Shown here piece by piece: positions 23,309 through 32,132 of a stretch of DNA of 33,846 bases. Location of the stretch: positions 1-33,846 of the forward strand of contig CAZGSR010000030.1 in NCBI GenBank assembly GCA_964528645.1, in the 5' to 3' direction. Both the position numbers and the translations under genes were made by a program. Each line of letters begins with the position of its first letter. Within the stretch, counting starts at the first letter, position 1. This stretch comes from UBA5734 sp964528645. GTDB taxonomy: Bacteria; Bacillota; Clostridia; Saccharofermentanales; UBA5734. Under the pieces are notes generated by a model. That model saw only the letters and a list, made by a program, of their open reading frames with translations, did no database searches and was not told the origin of the DNA.

Positions 23309-24760
23309 TTGCTTGAAGAAGAATTAATTACTCTTGTTACAAAAATCCAAAGTGAGCGTTGTGAAAAGCAAGCCGTCGAAGTCAAAAAGGCAGCCATTGG
23401 CACGCCGACACGACTGTATGATACCTTGTCCAGCTTTTCCAATCAGCAAGGCGGAGGCATCATCATTTTCGGATTGGATGAAGCGACCGGATTTCAAGTC
23501 ACAGGTGTCTATGACCCTCAGGACTTGCAAAAAAAAGTCGTGGAACAATCCATGCAGATGGAACCTGTTATTCGTCCTCTGTTTACGGTTGCACAAATAG
23601 AAGGGAAAACGGTTGTCAGTGCTGAAATTTCTGAATGTGACTTGACTGATAAACCGTGTTTTTACCGAGGTGCAGGACGCCTCCGAGGATCCTATATTCG
23701 TGTAGGTGAATCAGACCAGCCCATGACGGAATATGAAATTTACAGTTACGAAGCCTATCGACGCCGAATCCATGATGAATTGCGTACGATCAATCGTCTG
23801 AAACTGGATCATTTCTCTAAAGAGCGGGTCATGGAATATCTGATCAGCCTGAGGCAACAAAAGCCAAATCTGGCAAATCTCGATGATAATCGGGTTTTGG
23901 AAACTCAAGGGCTTGTCCAGAATGGGCAACCTACTTTAGCTGGAATTTTGCTACTGGGTGAATATCCTCAAGAATTTTTTCCACAATTGTCACTGACCGC
24001 ACTGGTTATTCCAGGGCATGAAATGGGCGATATCGGTTCAGGCAATGAACGTTTTATCGACAACAAACGGATCGAAGGTACACTACCGCAAATGCTGGAA
24101 CAGGCCATGGCTTTTGTCAATCGAAACATGGCTACCCGAACCATCATCGCAGAGGATGGTACCCGGCATGACCGTGGAGAGTATCCCCTCAAAGCAGTTC
24201 GCGAAATTCTGCTAAACGCCATGATCCACCGTGATTACAGCATCCATACTGAAAATTCACCGATTCGCCTCATTTTGTATGCCGATCGTCTGGAGCTCGA
24301 AAATCCTGGTGGCCTCTATGGCAGAATCACTCTTGATGACTTGGGAAAAGTTGCTGCTGATACACGCAATCCCTATTTGGCCGGGGCAATGGAAATCCTG
24401 CTTCACACCGAGAATCGATTTTCTGGTATCCCAACGATTCGAGTCGAACTGGAAAAAGCCGGATTACCACCGCCACTCTTTTCTGACAGACGCGGCATAT
24501 TCAAAGTCACGTTCACGAAAGCTCCATCAGACAGGATCTTTCCTGATGTGAATCAGCCTTCTGTTTTGCCGCTGGAGAAGGAGATCTTGGCCTTTTGCGA
24601 AACACCCCGTTCGAGAGAAGAATTGGCCCGGAAATTTGGATTTGAAAGCAAGGGTTATTTTGTCAAAACATACGTCCAGCCGCTGGTAGATGCTGGTCGA
24701 CTCAAACCATCTATACCTGGCAAACCACGCAGCACCCACCAGAAATGGCTGAAAGCGTGA
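23309..24760 (+). CDS. AlbA_2/Schlafen-type DNA-binding protein with ATPase-like domain
   Basis: Probable transcriptional regulator of the COG2865 type. An N-terminal AlbA_2 domain (about residues 15-130) shows ERCEKQAVEVKKA, SSFSNQQGGGIIIFGLDE and RGSYIRVGESDQPMTEYEI. A middle HATPase_c_4-like domain (about 290-370) has EILLNAMIHRDYS and LELENPGGLYG. The C-terminus (LEKEILAFCETPRSREELARKFGF) is a winged helix. TTG at 23309 lies 9 bases after AGGTGG; TTG at 23303 is nearer but possible. The gene is clearly more AT-rich than its neighbours, suggesting separate acquisition. The direct repeats upstream suggest it controls itself. It may also control the kinase that follows 11 bp later. Confidence 0.85.
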   Translation: MLEEELITLVTKIQSERCEKQAVEVKKAAIGTPTRLYDTLSSFSNQQGGGIIIFGLDEATGFQVTGVYDPQDLQKKVVEQSMQMEPVIRPLFTVAQIEGKTVVSAEISECDLTDKPCFYRGAGRLRGSYIRVGESDQPMTEYEIYSYEAYRRRIHDELRTINRLKLDHFSKERVMEYLISLRQQKPNLANLDDNRVLETQGLVQNGQPTLAGILLLGEYPQEFFPQLSLTALVIPGHEMGDIGSGNERFIDNKRIEGTLPQMLEQAMAFVNRNMATRTIIAEDGTRHDRGEYPLKAVREILLNAMIHRDYSIHTENSPIRLILYADRLELENPGGLYGRITLDDLGKVAADTRNPYLAGAMEILLHTENRFSGIPTIRVELEKAGLPPPLFSDRRGIFKVTFTKAPSDRIFPDVNQPSVLPLEKEILAFCETPRSREELARKFGFESKGYFVKTYVQPLVDAGRLKPSIPGKPRSTHQKWLKA

Positions 24761-24771
24761 GGGAGATCACC

Positions 24772-26277
24772 ATGCACATCCTGGTTCTTGAAGCCAGCAC
24801 CAGTTCTGCAAAGACCATGGTCTATGCCCCAGGCACTGGTATCCTGCGTCTTGAATCCAGCCGGTACCCGGCCGAGCTCAGTGATGGCATCACCCAGGAT
24901 GCCAGGGGACTGATGGATGTGCTGCTGTCCGTCGGTAAAAAAGCCTGTGAAGGTTTTGAGATTACTCTGATCGTCCTGTCCGGCATCTGGCACAGCACCT
25001 TGCTTACACAACAGGGGTTACCGGCTTCACCGGTATACACCTGGGCCCATGTTGCAGCCAGCCAGCAAGCCAGCCAAGTCCGTGCAGACACCGCTCTGAC
25101 GGCTGCAGTCTACCAGCGAACCGGCTGTCTGCCGCATGCATCCTACCCGGCTTATCGCCTGCGCTATTTGCGAGACAACGGCTTGGATCTGAGTCCTTAC
25201 GAAATCAATGGATATGCGGATTTCCTCTTCAGCGAGCTGACGGGACAACGTGGCACCTCGCTCAACATGGCCTCTGGCACAGGCCTGCTCAACATCCAAA
25301 CCCTCGACTGGGATGAGAAAACTCTGGCAGACCTTGGTCTCTCACGCACACAAGTGCCTCCCATCAGACCCTCCCTGACAACAGCACCTTTATCAGGCTT
25401 GTCAGCCATGAGGCTGGGCCTTCCTTCCGGAATCCCCGTCTCCCTGCCCTTTGCCGATGGTTTCATGAACCAGCTGGGAGCCGGGGCTCGGGAGCACGGC
25501 CAGCTGACGATCTCGGTGGGCACCAGCTGTGCGATCCGGACTCTGTCTGACCAGCCTCTGACAGATGATCACAGCCGCGGATTGTGGTGCTACTACGGGA
25601 TCGACCGGTGGCTGATTGGAGCTGCGACGACAGGCGGCACGAGCAGTCTGGACTGGTTTCGCGACACCCTGGCGCCGCAACAGTCGCTCCCGGAACTCGA
25701 CCAGCTGGCACAAGTGAGGCTTCAGGCGTGCTTGAGCGATGCTGGCGAACACGGCCGAGCAATTGCGTCGCCACTACCCATCTTTCTGCCCTTTCAAAAT
25801 GGCGAGCGAAGCCCGGGCTGGCGCGAGCGTCCAGCGGCTGGTTTTTTCGGTGTGCAGGCGTCGCATACCCTCGGCGATCTCTACCAGGCTGCCCTCGAAG
25901 GCGTCCTGTACAATGTTTACCAGTGCTATGAACGGCTGGTCCAGGTAGTCCCGGTCCAGTCGATCAACCTGTCCGGCGGTATTCTGTATTCGCTGCATTG
26001 GCGGCAAATGGCAGCGGATCTGTTCCAGCGCGACTTGCTGGTGCCCGAATCGGAGCAAGCCTCGCTTCTCGGGGGAGCGGTCCTGGGCCAGATGATTCTG
26101 GGTGGATCACCAGCAGCAGATGAAATGGCATTCCGCCAGCAGCTGGTCATCAAACCAGATCCCAGACGGGCCTCCTATTATCAGCACAACTACCAGCGCT
26201 ATCTGGCGACTTATTTCAATCCTGCACCCCAAACACGATCCCTGCTTCTTGACGGGCTTTTTCCGCGACTTCCATGA
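24772..26277 (+). CDS. FGGY-family carbohydrate kinase (gluconokinase-like)
   Basis: Predicted cytoplasmic sugar kinase. The N-terminal ATPase half begins HILVLEASTSSAKTMVY and includes LSGIWHSTLL. The C-terminal half has VGTSCAIRTLSDQPL, RWLIGAATTGGTSSLDWF, FLPFQNGERSPGW and the family signature NLSGGILYSLHWRQMAADLF. The middle motifs look most like gluconokinases, but xylulokinase or glycerate-type substrates cannot be excluded. The ATG at 24772 follows GGGAG; an upstream ATG at 24745 overlaps the regulator gene and lacks a site. Its 3' end overlaps the convergent oxidoreductase gene by 62 bp, both reading frames being conserved family sequence or its tail. Confidence 0.85.
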   Translation: MHILVLEASTSSAKTMVYAPGTGILRLESSRYPAELSDGITQDARGLMDVLLSVGKKACEGFEITLIVLSGIWHSTLLTQQGLPASPVYTWAHVAASQQASQVRADTALTAAVYQRTGCLPHASYPAYRLRYLRDNGLDLSPYEINGYADFLFSELTGQRGTSLNMASGTGLLNIQTLDWDEKTLADLGLSRTQVPPIRPSLTTAPLSGLSAMRLGLPSGIPVSLPFADGFMNQLGAGAREHGQLTISVGTSCAIRTLSDQPLTDDHSRGLWCYYGIDRWLIGAATTGGTSSLDWFRDTLAPQQSLPELDQLAQVRLQACLSDAGEHGRAIASPLPIFLPFQNGERSPGWRERPAAGFFGVQASHTLGDLYQAALEGVLYNVYQCYERLVQVVPVQSINLSGGILYSLHWRQMAADLFQRDLLVPESEQASLLGGAVLGQMILGGSPAADEMAFRQQLVIKPDPRRASYYQHNYQRYLATYFNPAPQTRSLLLDGLFPRLP

Positions 26278-27196
26278 CCACCAGTGACTCGTCGAGCCAA
26301 GCCTGGGTACGGCTCCAGTCTCTTTGTGCCAGGCAATCCGCGAAAGCATCGATCTCATAAACCAGCCTGTTTTCCTGGGTTTGCAGGTTGACGGTTTCCT
26401 GGCGTGATCCTGTTCTGATTTCGTACGAGGGACACCTGTTGACAGGTCCTGCGACGTCGATGAATCCTTTTTCACCCTGGATGATCTGGAACGACGGACT
26501 GGCTGAATCTTTGGCTGCAGAGCAGGTGGCGATGAAACCATCGTATTCCAGAACGACCGTGCCAGAGGTGTCTATGCCATTGAAAGCCTTGTTGGCATAG
26601 GCATGGACCGCTTGAGGCCGGCCGAACAGGCCGATCACAAAATGCAGGTTGTAGATGTTCAGATCGTAGAGGCAGCCACCGGAAAAGGTCGGATCGAAAA
26701 TATTGGTCACTTCACCGTCCAGGAGCTGGGTGTAGCGGCTGGAATATTGCGAATAATTGCACTGGACCAGACGGACCGGGCCAATAGTCGCCAGATCCTG
26801 CCGGACGTTCAGGTAATTGGGCAAGTGGCGGGTGGAAATGGCTTCGAACAGATACAGACCTTTTTCGCGTGCCAGTTTCACGAGAGCTTGTGCCTCGGCC
26901 AGCGTCGATGTCATTGGTTTTTCCAGGATGACGTGCTTATTCGCCTTCAAAGCCTGCACAGCCTGGTCGAAGTGGAGGCTGTTGGGCAGGGCAATGTAGA
27001 TCGTGTCGATGACCGGATCCCCCAGTAGCTCATCCATGGTTGTGCAGGTCCTGGCAATACCGAAGCGACTGGCCAGAGCGGCAGCTTTCTCGCCGCTGCG
27101 CGAATAAATGGCGCCGATCTGCACGGATGGCACTTGCTGGCAAGCGGCAAGAAACGTTTCAACAATGGGGCCGGTTCCGATCGTACCGATCTGCAT
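26216..27196 (-). CDS. Gfo/Idh/MocA family oxidoreductase
   Basis: Predicted NAD(P)-dependent dehydrogenase. MQIGTIGTGPIVETFLAA gives the Rossmann dinucleotide loop, and HVILEKPMTSTLAEA carries the EKP motif. The C-terminal domain has SGGCLYDLNIYNLHFVIGLFG, typical of the branch that includes dihydrodiol, xylose and inositol-type dehydrogenases. At 326 residues it is complete and about 60 shorter than the family member at the left end of the window. The ATG follows CAGGTGTGAC. It is transcribed away from the IolB-like gene, and both promoters share a 17-bp inverted sequence, so a joint sugar or inositol pathway is likely but not proven. Confidence 0.86.
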   Translation of the reverse strand: MQIGTIGTGPIVETFLAACQQVPSVQIGAIYSRSGEKAAALASRFGIARTCTTMDELLGDPVIDTIYIALPNSLHFDQAVQALKANKHVILEKPMTSTLAEAQALVKLAREKGLYLFEAISTRHLPNYLNVRQDLATIGPVRLVQCNYSQYSSRYTQLLDGEVTNIFDPTFSGGCLYDLNIYNLHFVIGLFGRPQAVHAYANKAFNGIDTSGTVVLEYDGFIATCSAAKDSASPSFQIIQGEKGFIDVAGPVNRCPSYEIRTGSRQETVNLQTQENRLVYEIDAFADCLAQRDWSRTQAWLDESLVVMEVAEKARQEAGIVFGVQD

Positions 27197-27250
27197 GTCA
27201 CACCTGCTTTCCTACCGGGCCATTAGAGAAGCCGGCCAGGTTTTTGCTTT

Positions 27251-27350
27251 CATGATAACACCAGAACCCGGATGAAGAGTCCTATTGACAGTGTTTTCAA
27301 AATTTGGCATTATCTTGCTTCACTCTTGAGCATGTTTTGGTGTTATAATG
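27251..27350. promoter_or_regulatory. Divergent promoters with shared 17-bp inverted sequence
   Basis: CATGATAACACCAGAAC (27251-27267) and the reverse complement of 27334-27350 agree at 15 of 17 positions. Each covers an extended -10 element, TGTTATCAT on the - strand and TGTTATAAT (27341-27349) on the + strand, pointing outward to the two divergent genes. A further + strand promoter, TTGACA (27285-27290), 17 bp, CATTAT (27308-27313), lies between them. The layout suggests one regulator or one shared promoter form for both genes. Confidence 0.6.
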
Positions 27351-27386
27351 TTGCCGTAACAGGGGTCAACACGGGAGGTATTGAAT

Positions 27387-28184
27387 ATGTACATAGATAA
27401 GCAAGTCCAGCGCGGCTATAACGAATACGTCAGCCTGGACAAAAACAACGGCGATGGCAGCTGGATGGATGTCGGTCTGCTCGTGATGGAAGCTGGCGAT
27501 ACCTATACCTTTGCTGAGGATAAGAAAGAATTTTCCTGGATTTTGATTGAAGGCAAGGCGACGGTTGAGTTTAATGGACAGAAGGTCGACATAGACCGGC
27601 CCAACCCCTTTGACTACAATCCCTGGTGTATCCTGATGCCGGCTGGCAGCACCTGCACCTTGACCGCACATGGCCATTGCGAATTCTATGTCCAGAAGTC
27701 CTACAACGACCGCAACTATGAGGCTCATCTCTATACCCCGGACGAGGTCGATACCTGGCGTCGGGGTGCAGGTGGCGAACTGGACGGCTGCATGAAGCGC
27801 GATGTCCGGACCTGCTATGACTATGAAACGACTCCTTATTCCAACATGGTCCTCGGCGAGGTCGTCAATCTGCCGGGCAAATGGTCGAGCTATCCGCCGC
27901 ACGGCCATCCACAGCCGGAAGTCTACTTCTACCACTTTGAAAAGCCGCAGGGCTTTGGTGCTGGCTGGGTCAATGGTGAGGTTCACGAACTCCACCACAA
28001 TGGCTGTGCGATCATCACCGAAGGCACCCACTCCCAGGTCATGGCACCTGGTTACGCCTGCTGCTATATGTGGGGCATCCGCCATCTGCCGGACAATCCA
28101 TGGGAAAAGACGCGCGTCGACGACCCGACCCATGAATGGCTCCTCGATCCCAAAGCCGAGTATTGGAACGGCGACAAGAAATAA
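27387..28184 (+). CDS. IolB-like 5-deoxy-glucuronate isomerase family protein
   Basis: Two-cupin KduI/IolB-superfamily isomerase, related to the enzyme that converts 5-deoxy-D-glucuronate in myo-inositol breakdown. The family region GKWSSYPPHGHPQPEVYFYHFEKPQGF gives the metal-binding His and Glu, and the end VDDPTHEWLLD matches IolB. Other iol genes are absent, so the true substrate may be another uronate or deoxy sugar. The ATG at 27387 has GGGAGG (27373-27378) at 8 bases; the TTG at 27381 is too close. It stands alone between its own promoters and a strong terminator. The length of 265 residues fits. Confidence 0.82.
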   Translation: MYIDKQVQRGYNEYVSLDKNNGDGSWMDVGLLVMEAGDTYTFAEDKKEFSWILIEGKATVEFNGQKVDIDRPNPFDYNPWCILMPAGSTCTLTAHGHCEFYVQKSYNDRNYEAHLYTPDEVDTWRRGAGGELDGCMKRDVRTCYDYETTPYSNMVLGEVVNLPGKWSSYPPHGHPQPEVYFYHFEKPQGFGAGWVNGEVHELHHNGCAIITEGTHSQVMAPGYACCYMWGIRHLPDNPWEKTRVDDPTHEWLLDPKAEYWNGDKK

Positions 28185-28234
28185 CTCATACAGTCTGGCA
28201 CATTATACAGTCTGACTCCCGATTTGCATCAAGA

Positions 28235-28273
28235 CCAGGCCCCGGTTTTCCCCCCGGGGCCTGGCTCTTTTTT
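28235..28273 (+). terminator. Terminator of the IolB-like gene
   Basis: A perfect 11-bp GC-rich stem (CCAGGCCCCGG, 28235-28245, with 28254-28264) is followed by CTC and seven T residues. It ends + strand transcription before the convergent alanine racemase gene. Confidence 0.9.
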
Positions 28274-28289
28274 TGGCTGGCAAAGAAAT

Positions 28290-29480
28290 TCAGATCAGGT
28301 AGTTGCTGATGTGCTCCAAGGCCCCATCCTTGAAATAGACGCGTGGCACACGTTTGCCGATCAGGCACGTGACCTCGTAATTGATCGTATCCAGCCATTC
28401 AGCCATTTCATCGACAGGAATCGTCGCTGTCTGGCCGTTAAAACGTTGGCAGCCGAATAGCACAACCTCATCACCCGTTTTCGCAGCATTGGCATCCAGC
28501 AGGTCCGAGAGATCAGCCATGCAGGTGTCCATGCAGATCCTGCCGACAACCGGCGCCCGCTGGCCGCGGACCAGGACACTGGCCCGGTGGGTCAGGCGGC
28601 GGGAATAGCCATCGGCGTAGCCGATCGGAATGGTACCGATCACGCTGTTTCGTTCGGTGGTGAATAGCCGGCCATAGCTGATCGAAGTATCAGGCGGAAC
28701 GTGTTTGACCAGAACCAGGTTGGATTTTAGCGTCATGGCCGGCTGGAGATCGGTGTAGGCATCCGGGCAGCCAGGCGGCACCATGCCGTACAGGATCAGG
28801 CCAGGACGGACCATGTCGAGATGCATGGCCGGAAAACGCATCGTCGCGGCTGAATTGCAGACATGCTTGATCGGGATCGACAGGCCAATGCGGTCGAGCT
28901 CGCGGCTGATGCCCATGAACTGCTCGAATTGCTGCCAGACATATGAGTCATCCGGCTCATCAGCGGTGGCAAAATGGGTGAACATCCCCTCGATCACAAT
29001 GCGTGGCAGCTGGGCAATCGCCGTAATCGCCTTGATCGCTTCATATCCTGCCATGAAGCCGACACGACCCATGCCGGTGTCCACTTTGATGTGGATCCGG
29101 GCATCCTGGCCGAGGTCGACGGCAGCCTGGGATAGGGCCCGGGCCAGGTCCAGGCTGTACACGGTCTGGGTCAGGCGATGGGCGATGATCTCCGGAGCCC
29201 GGCGTGGATCGGTATAGCCCAGGATCAGGATCGGCACATCGATCCCGCTGCCCCGCAGCTGGATGCCCTCATCCAGCATGGACACCGCCAGGCGGGTGGC
29301 TCCGTTTTTCAGCAGGACTGGCACGACCCGCTCGACACCATGGCCGTAACTGTCAGCTTTGACCACCGCACAGATCTCAGCACTGCGCCGCACACGGCGG
29401 CGAATCAGCGAAGCATTGCGCGCGATGGCATCGAGATCGACTTCAGCCCAGCTGCGATTCGGGAGATAATCAGGTGTCAT
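28290..29480 (-). CDS. alr: Alanine racemase
   Basis: PLP-dependent enzyme interconverting L- and D-alanine for peptidoglycan synthesis. The N-terminal TIM barrel has the PLP lysine in AVVKADSYGHG. The C-terminal domain carries the catalytic Tyr region SISYGRLFTT, then IPIGYADGYSR and GRICMDTCMADLS. At 396 residues it is complete. The ATG at 29480 follows CCGGAGG; a longer frame (to 29510) would run into the stop of the upstream gene. It lies 17 bp after the NAD(P)HX repair gene, the same neighbour as in many Bacillota, so both are likely one operon. Confidence 0.95.
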   Translation of the reverse strand: MTPDYLPNRSWAEVDLDAIARNASLIRRRVRRSAEICAVVKADSYGHGVERVVPVLLKNGATRLAVSMLDEGIQLRGSGIDVPILILGYTDPRRAPEIIAHRLTQTVYSLDLARALSQAAVDLGQDARIHIKVDTGMGRVGFMAGYEAIKAITAIAQLPRIVIEGMFTHFATADEPDDSYVWQQFEQFMGISRELDRIGLSIPIKHVCNSAATMRFPAMHLDMVRPGLILYGMVPPGCPDAYTDLQPAMTLKSNLVLVKHVPPDTSISYGRLFTTERNSVIGTIPIGYADGYSRRLTHRASVLVRGQRAPVVGRICMDTCMADLSDLLDANAAKTGDEVVLFGCQRFNGQTATIPVDEMAEWLDTINYEVTCLIGKRVPRVYFKDGALEHISNYLI

Positions 29481-29497
29481 GGTATCCTCCGGTTGCA

Positions 29498-31117
29498 TCA
29501 GTCTTCCCATCCGGCCGTAGCAAAAGCCCGGCCAAAAGTCCGGAGCACATCCCCAGGCAGCAAGGAGCGAGGACCCGTTCCCCCGGAAGCCAGATCCGCG
29601 GCCAGATCCGCGGCCAGTCCATGTAGGTAAGCACCGGCAGCAGCAGCTTCAAAGGCCTGAAGACCCTGGGCACACAGTCCGGCGATCAGGCCACACAGGA
29701 CATCGCCGCTGCCGCCCTTGGCCAGCCCGGCATTGCCCGTCGGGTTGATCCAGACCCGTCCGTCCGGGTGGGCGATGACAGTCGAGGCGCCTTTCAAGAG
29801 CACGATGCTGTCCAGACGAGCAGCCAACTGGGCGGCGGCAACCTGGCGGTCGGACCAGTCCAGATCAGGCGCGAGGCGGGAGAATTCTCCTGGATGTGGG
29901 GTCAGGATGGCTGGTTCGAGGCCACGCAGGCGTCGGCTGAGCAGGAGTTTCTGGTAAAAATCCATGTCCCGGGCCAAGTCATTGAGCCCATCGGCATCGA
30001 TAATCAGCTGCGGGCTTTTTTCCAACACCATTGCCAGGGCTGTGTTCAGCCAACTGGCTTTGCCAGCGCCAGGGCCGATGGCCACGACTTGTTTGCCTTC
30101 GACGAGACTGTATAGCAGGTCGGCCAGACGGTCTGACTCATTTTCCGGCAGGGCAGTCAGCAAAGCATCGGCTACAGCAGCCAGAACTTGCGGGGCGACG
30201 GACTCGCCTGTACCCAGGTAAACCAGTCCCGCTCCCGCCCGGCTGGCAGCCTCAGCCGCCAGAGCAGCAGCGCCGGGCAATCCGGCCGAGCCGCCGAGGA
30301 CCAGGACCCTGCCAAAAGTACCCTTATGGCTGTTCGGGTGGCGGGTGATGCGCAGCTGCCTGATCATGGCCGGATCGATTTGCTCAGGAGGCCTGCGGTC
30401 AGTGAGCAGTTTTTCGACAAAAGGATCGGGGATGCCAATGCGATCGACGATGATGTCACCGGCGGCGAAACGGCCCGGTGTGGCACTGATCCCGGTTTTG
30501 GGCCGGACCATGGTGACAGTCGCATCGGCTTGGACGGCACCCGGAACAATCTGGGCCGTGTCAGCATCGACGCCGCTCGGCAGATCGATCGCGACCACTT
30601 TTGTCCCAGCCTGGCGCCAGTGGCTCAGTTGCCGGGTCCAGGTTATCACACGTTCCGGCAAGGGCCGGTCTGCGCGGTAACCGGTGCCGAAAATGCCGTC
30701 GATGACGTACATTGGGCAGGGATAGAGGGGCTGGCTGGCGGGGTCATTGAAGAAAACCGAGTCCGGATCTTCAGATGGCAAAGTAGTCTTGATGTCAAAG
30801 CCGAGGTTGAGCCAAGCTTGTCGGTTCAGGGTAGCCTCTGCAGGCAGGATGCTATCCGGAAAAACATCGACCACCGAGACTGGGAAATTTTCGGCTGCCA
30901 GTAAACGGGCGGCTGCATAGGCGTCGCCGCCATTTTGACCTTTGCCCGCCAAGACCAGGATAGGGGTCCGGCTACGCTCGTCGCGTGGAACATGCTCGAG
31001 GAAGTATCGGCAGACCGCCGTGGCGGCCTGTTCCATCAGCTGCAATAGGGGCAGGCCAGTCTGTGCGGACCAGGCCTGGTCTATTAATTTCTGGTCATCA
31101 CGTCGCAAAGTCAGCAT
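29498..31117 (-). CDS. nnr: Bifunctional NAD(P)HX epimerase/ADP-dependent dehydratase
   Basis: Repairs hydrated NADH and NADPH. The N-terminal YjeF_N epimerase domain (about 1-215) shows GKGQNGGDAYAAARLL and IDLPSGVDADT. The C-terminal ribokinase-like dehydratase domain (about 235-535) has GTFGRVLVLGGSAGLPGAA, AIGPGAG, LIIDADGLN, ILTPHPGEF and GSGDVLCGLIAGLCAQG. The ATG at 31117 has GGAGG at 9 bases; an ATG at 31132 lies inside that spacing. At 539 residues it is full length. A TATAAT box on the - strand (31161-31166) may serve the nnr-alr unit, though its -35 is poor. Confidence 0.94.
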   Translation of the reverse strand: MLTLRRDDQKLIDQAWSAQTGLPLLQLMEQAATAVCRYFLEHVPRDERSRTPILVLAGKGQNGGDAYAAARLLAAENFPVSVVDVFPDSILPAEATLNRQAWLNLGFDIKTTLPSEDPDSVFFNDPASQPLYPCPMYVIDGIFGTGYRADRPLPERVITWTRQLSHWRQAGTKVVAIDLPSGVDADTAQIVPGAVQADATVTMVRPKTGISATPGRFAAGDIIVDRIGIPDPFVEKLLTDRRPPEQIDPAMIRQLRITRHPNSHKGTFGRVLVLGGSAGLPGAAALAAEAASRAGAGLVYLGTGESVAPQVLAAVADALLTALPENESDRLADLLYSLVEGKQVVAIGPGAGKASWLNTALAMVLEKSPQLIIDADGLNDLARDMDFYQKLLLSRRLRGLEPAILTPHPGEFSRLAPDLDWSDRQVAAAQLAARLDSIVLLKGASTVIAHPDGRVWINPTGNAGLAKGGSGDVLCGLIAGLCAQGLQAFEAAAAGAYLHGLAADLAADLASGGTGPRSLLPGDVLRTFGRAFATAGWED

Positions 31118-31160
31118 GGGCGCTGCCTCCATCCCGGGAAGTCATTCGGCATCTGGTTCC

Positions 31161-31166
31161 ATTATA
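31161..31166 (-). promoter_or_regulatory. Candidate -10 box for nnr-alr
   Basis: A perfect TATAAT on the - strand lies about 43 bp before the nnr ATG in the 83-bp gap after the aldo/keto reductase. No good -35 box is found at normal distance, so the call is weak. Confidence 0.35.
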
Positions 31167-31200
31167 AAGGAAAACCAGTCTGCTGCGCCCCAAATGCTGC

Positions 31201-32118
31201 TTAGGGCAGGGTATTACCGGCCGCACGGTAGATGTCGTACCACTGTGTCCGGGTCAGGCGGATATCGGTTGCCTGGATGCAGGCCAGCATGCGATCAACG
31301 TTCATGGTGCCGATGACTGGCTGCAGGTTGGCAGGATGGCGCAGCAGCCAGGCGATCGCAATGGTTTCCGGCTGGACGGCGTAAGTCTCGGCCAGCTGGT
31401 TGATCACCCGGTTTAATTCGGGGAACTGCTCATTGCCCAGGAAAACGCCTTCGAAATAGCCGTATTGGAACGGTGACCAGGGCTGGATGGTGATGTCTTC
31501 CAGACGGCAGAAATCGAGGATGCTGCCATCGCGGTCGATGGCGGTGTCATCGTGCATGTTGACATGGACACCGTTGGAAATCATCGTCGCATTGGTGATG
31601 CTGAGCTGGAGCTGGTTGGCTACGATTGGCTGGTGGAGATACTTTTGCAGCAGCCGGATCTGCATCGGCTTTTGATTGGACACGCCGAAATGGCGCACTT
31701 TGCCACTTTGCTGCAGGCGGTCAAATGCTTCGGCAACCTCTTCTGGCTCAACCAGGGCATCCGGCCGGTGCAGCAGCAAAACATCGAGGTAGTCTGTTTT
31801 CAGCCGTTTCAGGCTGCCATCGACAGATTCAAGAATATGTTCCCGGGAAAAATCGAACTCACCCTTGCGGATGCCGCATTTGGACTGCAGGATCATCGAT
31901 TCGCGGATCGTGCTGTTCATCTCAATGGCAGCGGCAAACTGGCTTTCGCATGCCCCACCCCCATAGATATCGGCATGGTCGAAAAAATTAGCACCTGCCT
32001 CCAGGGCAGTCCGGATAAACGTCGCGGCAGTTTTCTGTTCCAGACGATTGATCCGCATGCAGCCGATCGCAACAGCAGGCACAGCCAAGCCACTTGTTCC
32101 GAGTTGAATGGTTTTCAT
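31201..32118 (-). CDS. Aldo/keto reductase
   Basis: NADPH-dependent aldo/keto reductase, resembling the YdhF branch. The (beta/alpha)8 barrel shows the catalytic residues Asp and Tyr in FFDHADIYGGG, Lys in LQSKCGIRKG and His in VLLLHRPD. GVSNQKPMQ, WSPFQYGYF and the C-terminal AWLLRHPANLQPVIGT complete the family pattern. At 305 residues it is complete. GGAGG precedes the ATG. It lies 14 bp after the YhcH-family gene and appears to be the third gene of the nagA unit. The physiological substrate is unknown; an amino sugar or derived aldehyde would fit. Confidence 0.92.
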   Translation of the reverse strand: MKTIQLGTSGLAVPAVAIGCMRINRLEQKTAATFIRTALEAGANFFDHADIYGGGACESQFAAAIEMNSTIRESMILQSKCGIRKGEFDFSREHILESVDGSLKRLKTDYLDVLLLHRPDALVEPEEVAEAFDRLQQSGKVRHFGVSNQKPMQIRLLQKYLHQPIVANQLQLSITNATMISNGVHVNMHDDTAIDRDGSILDFCRLEDITIQPWSPFQYGYFEGVFLGNEQFPELNRVINQLAETYAVQPETIAIAWLLRHPANLQPVIGTMNVDRMLACIQATDIRLTRTQWYDIYRAAGNTLP

Positions 32119-32132
32119 GGTGAAACCTCCAG

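Noticed and set aside
28187..28214. Short direct repeat ATACAGTCTG after the IolB-like gene
   Set aside because: Two ten-base copies without further structure; likely chance or minor duplication.
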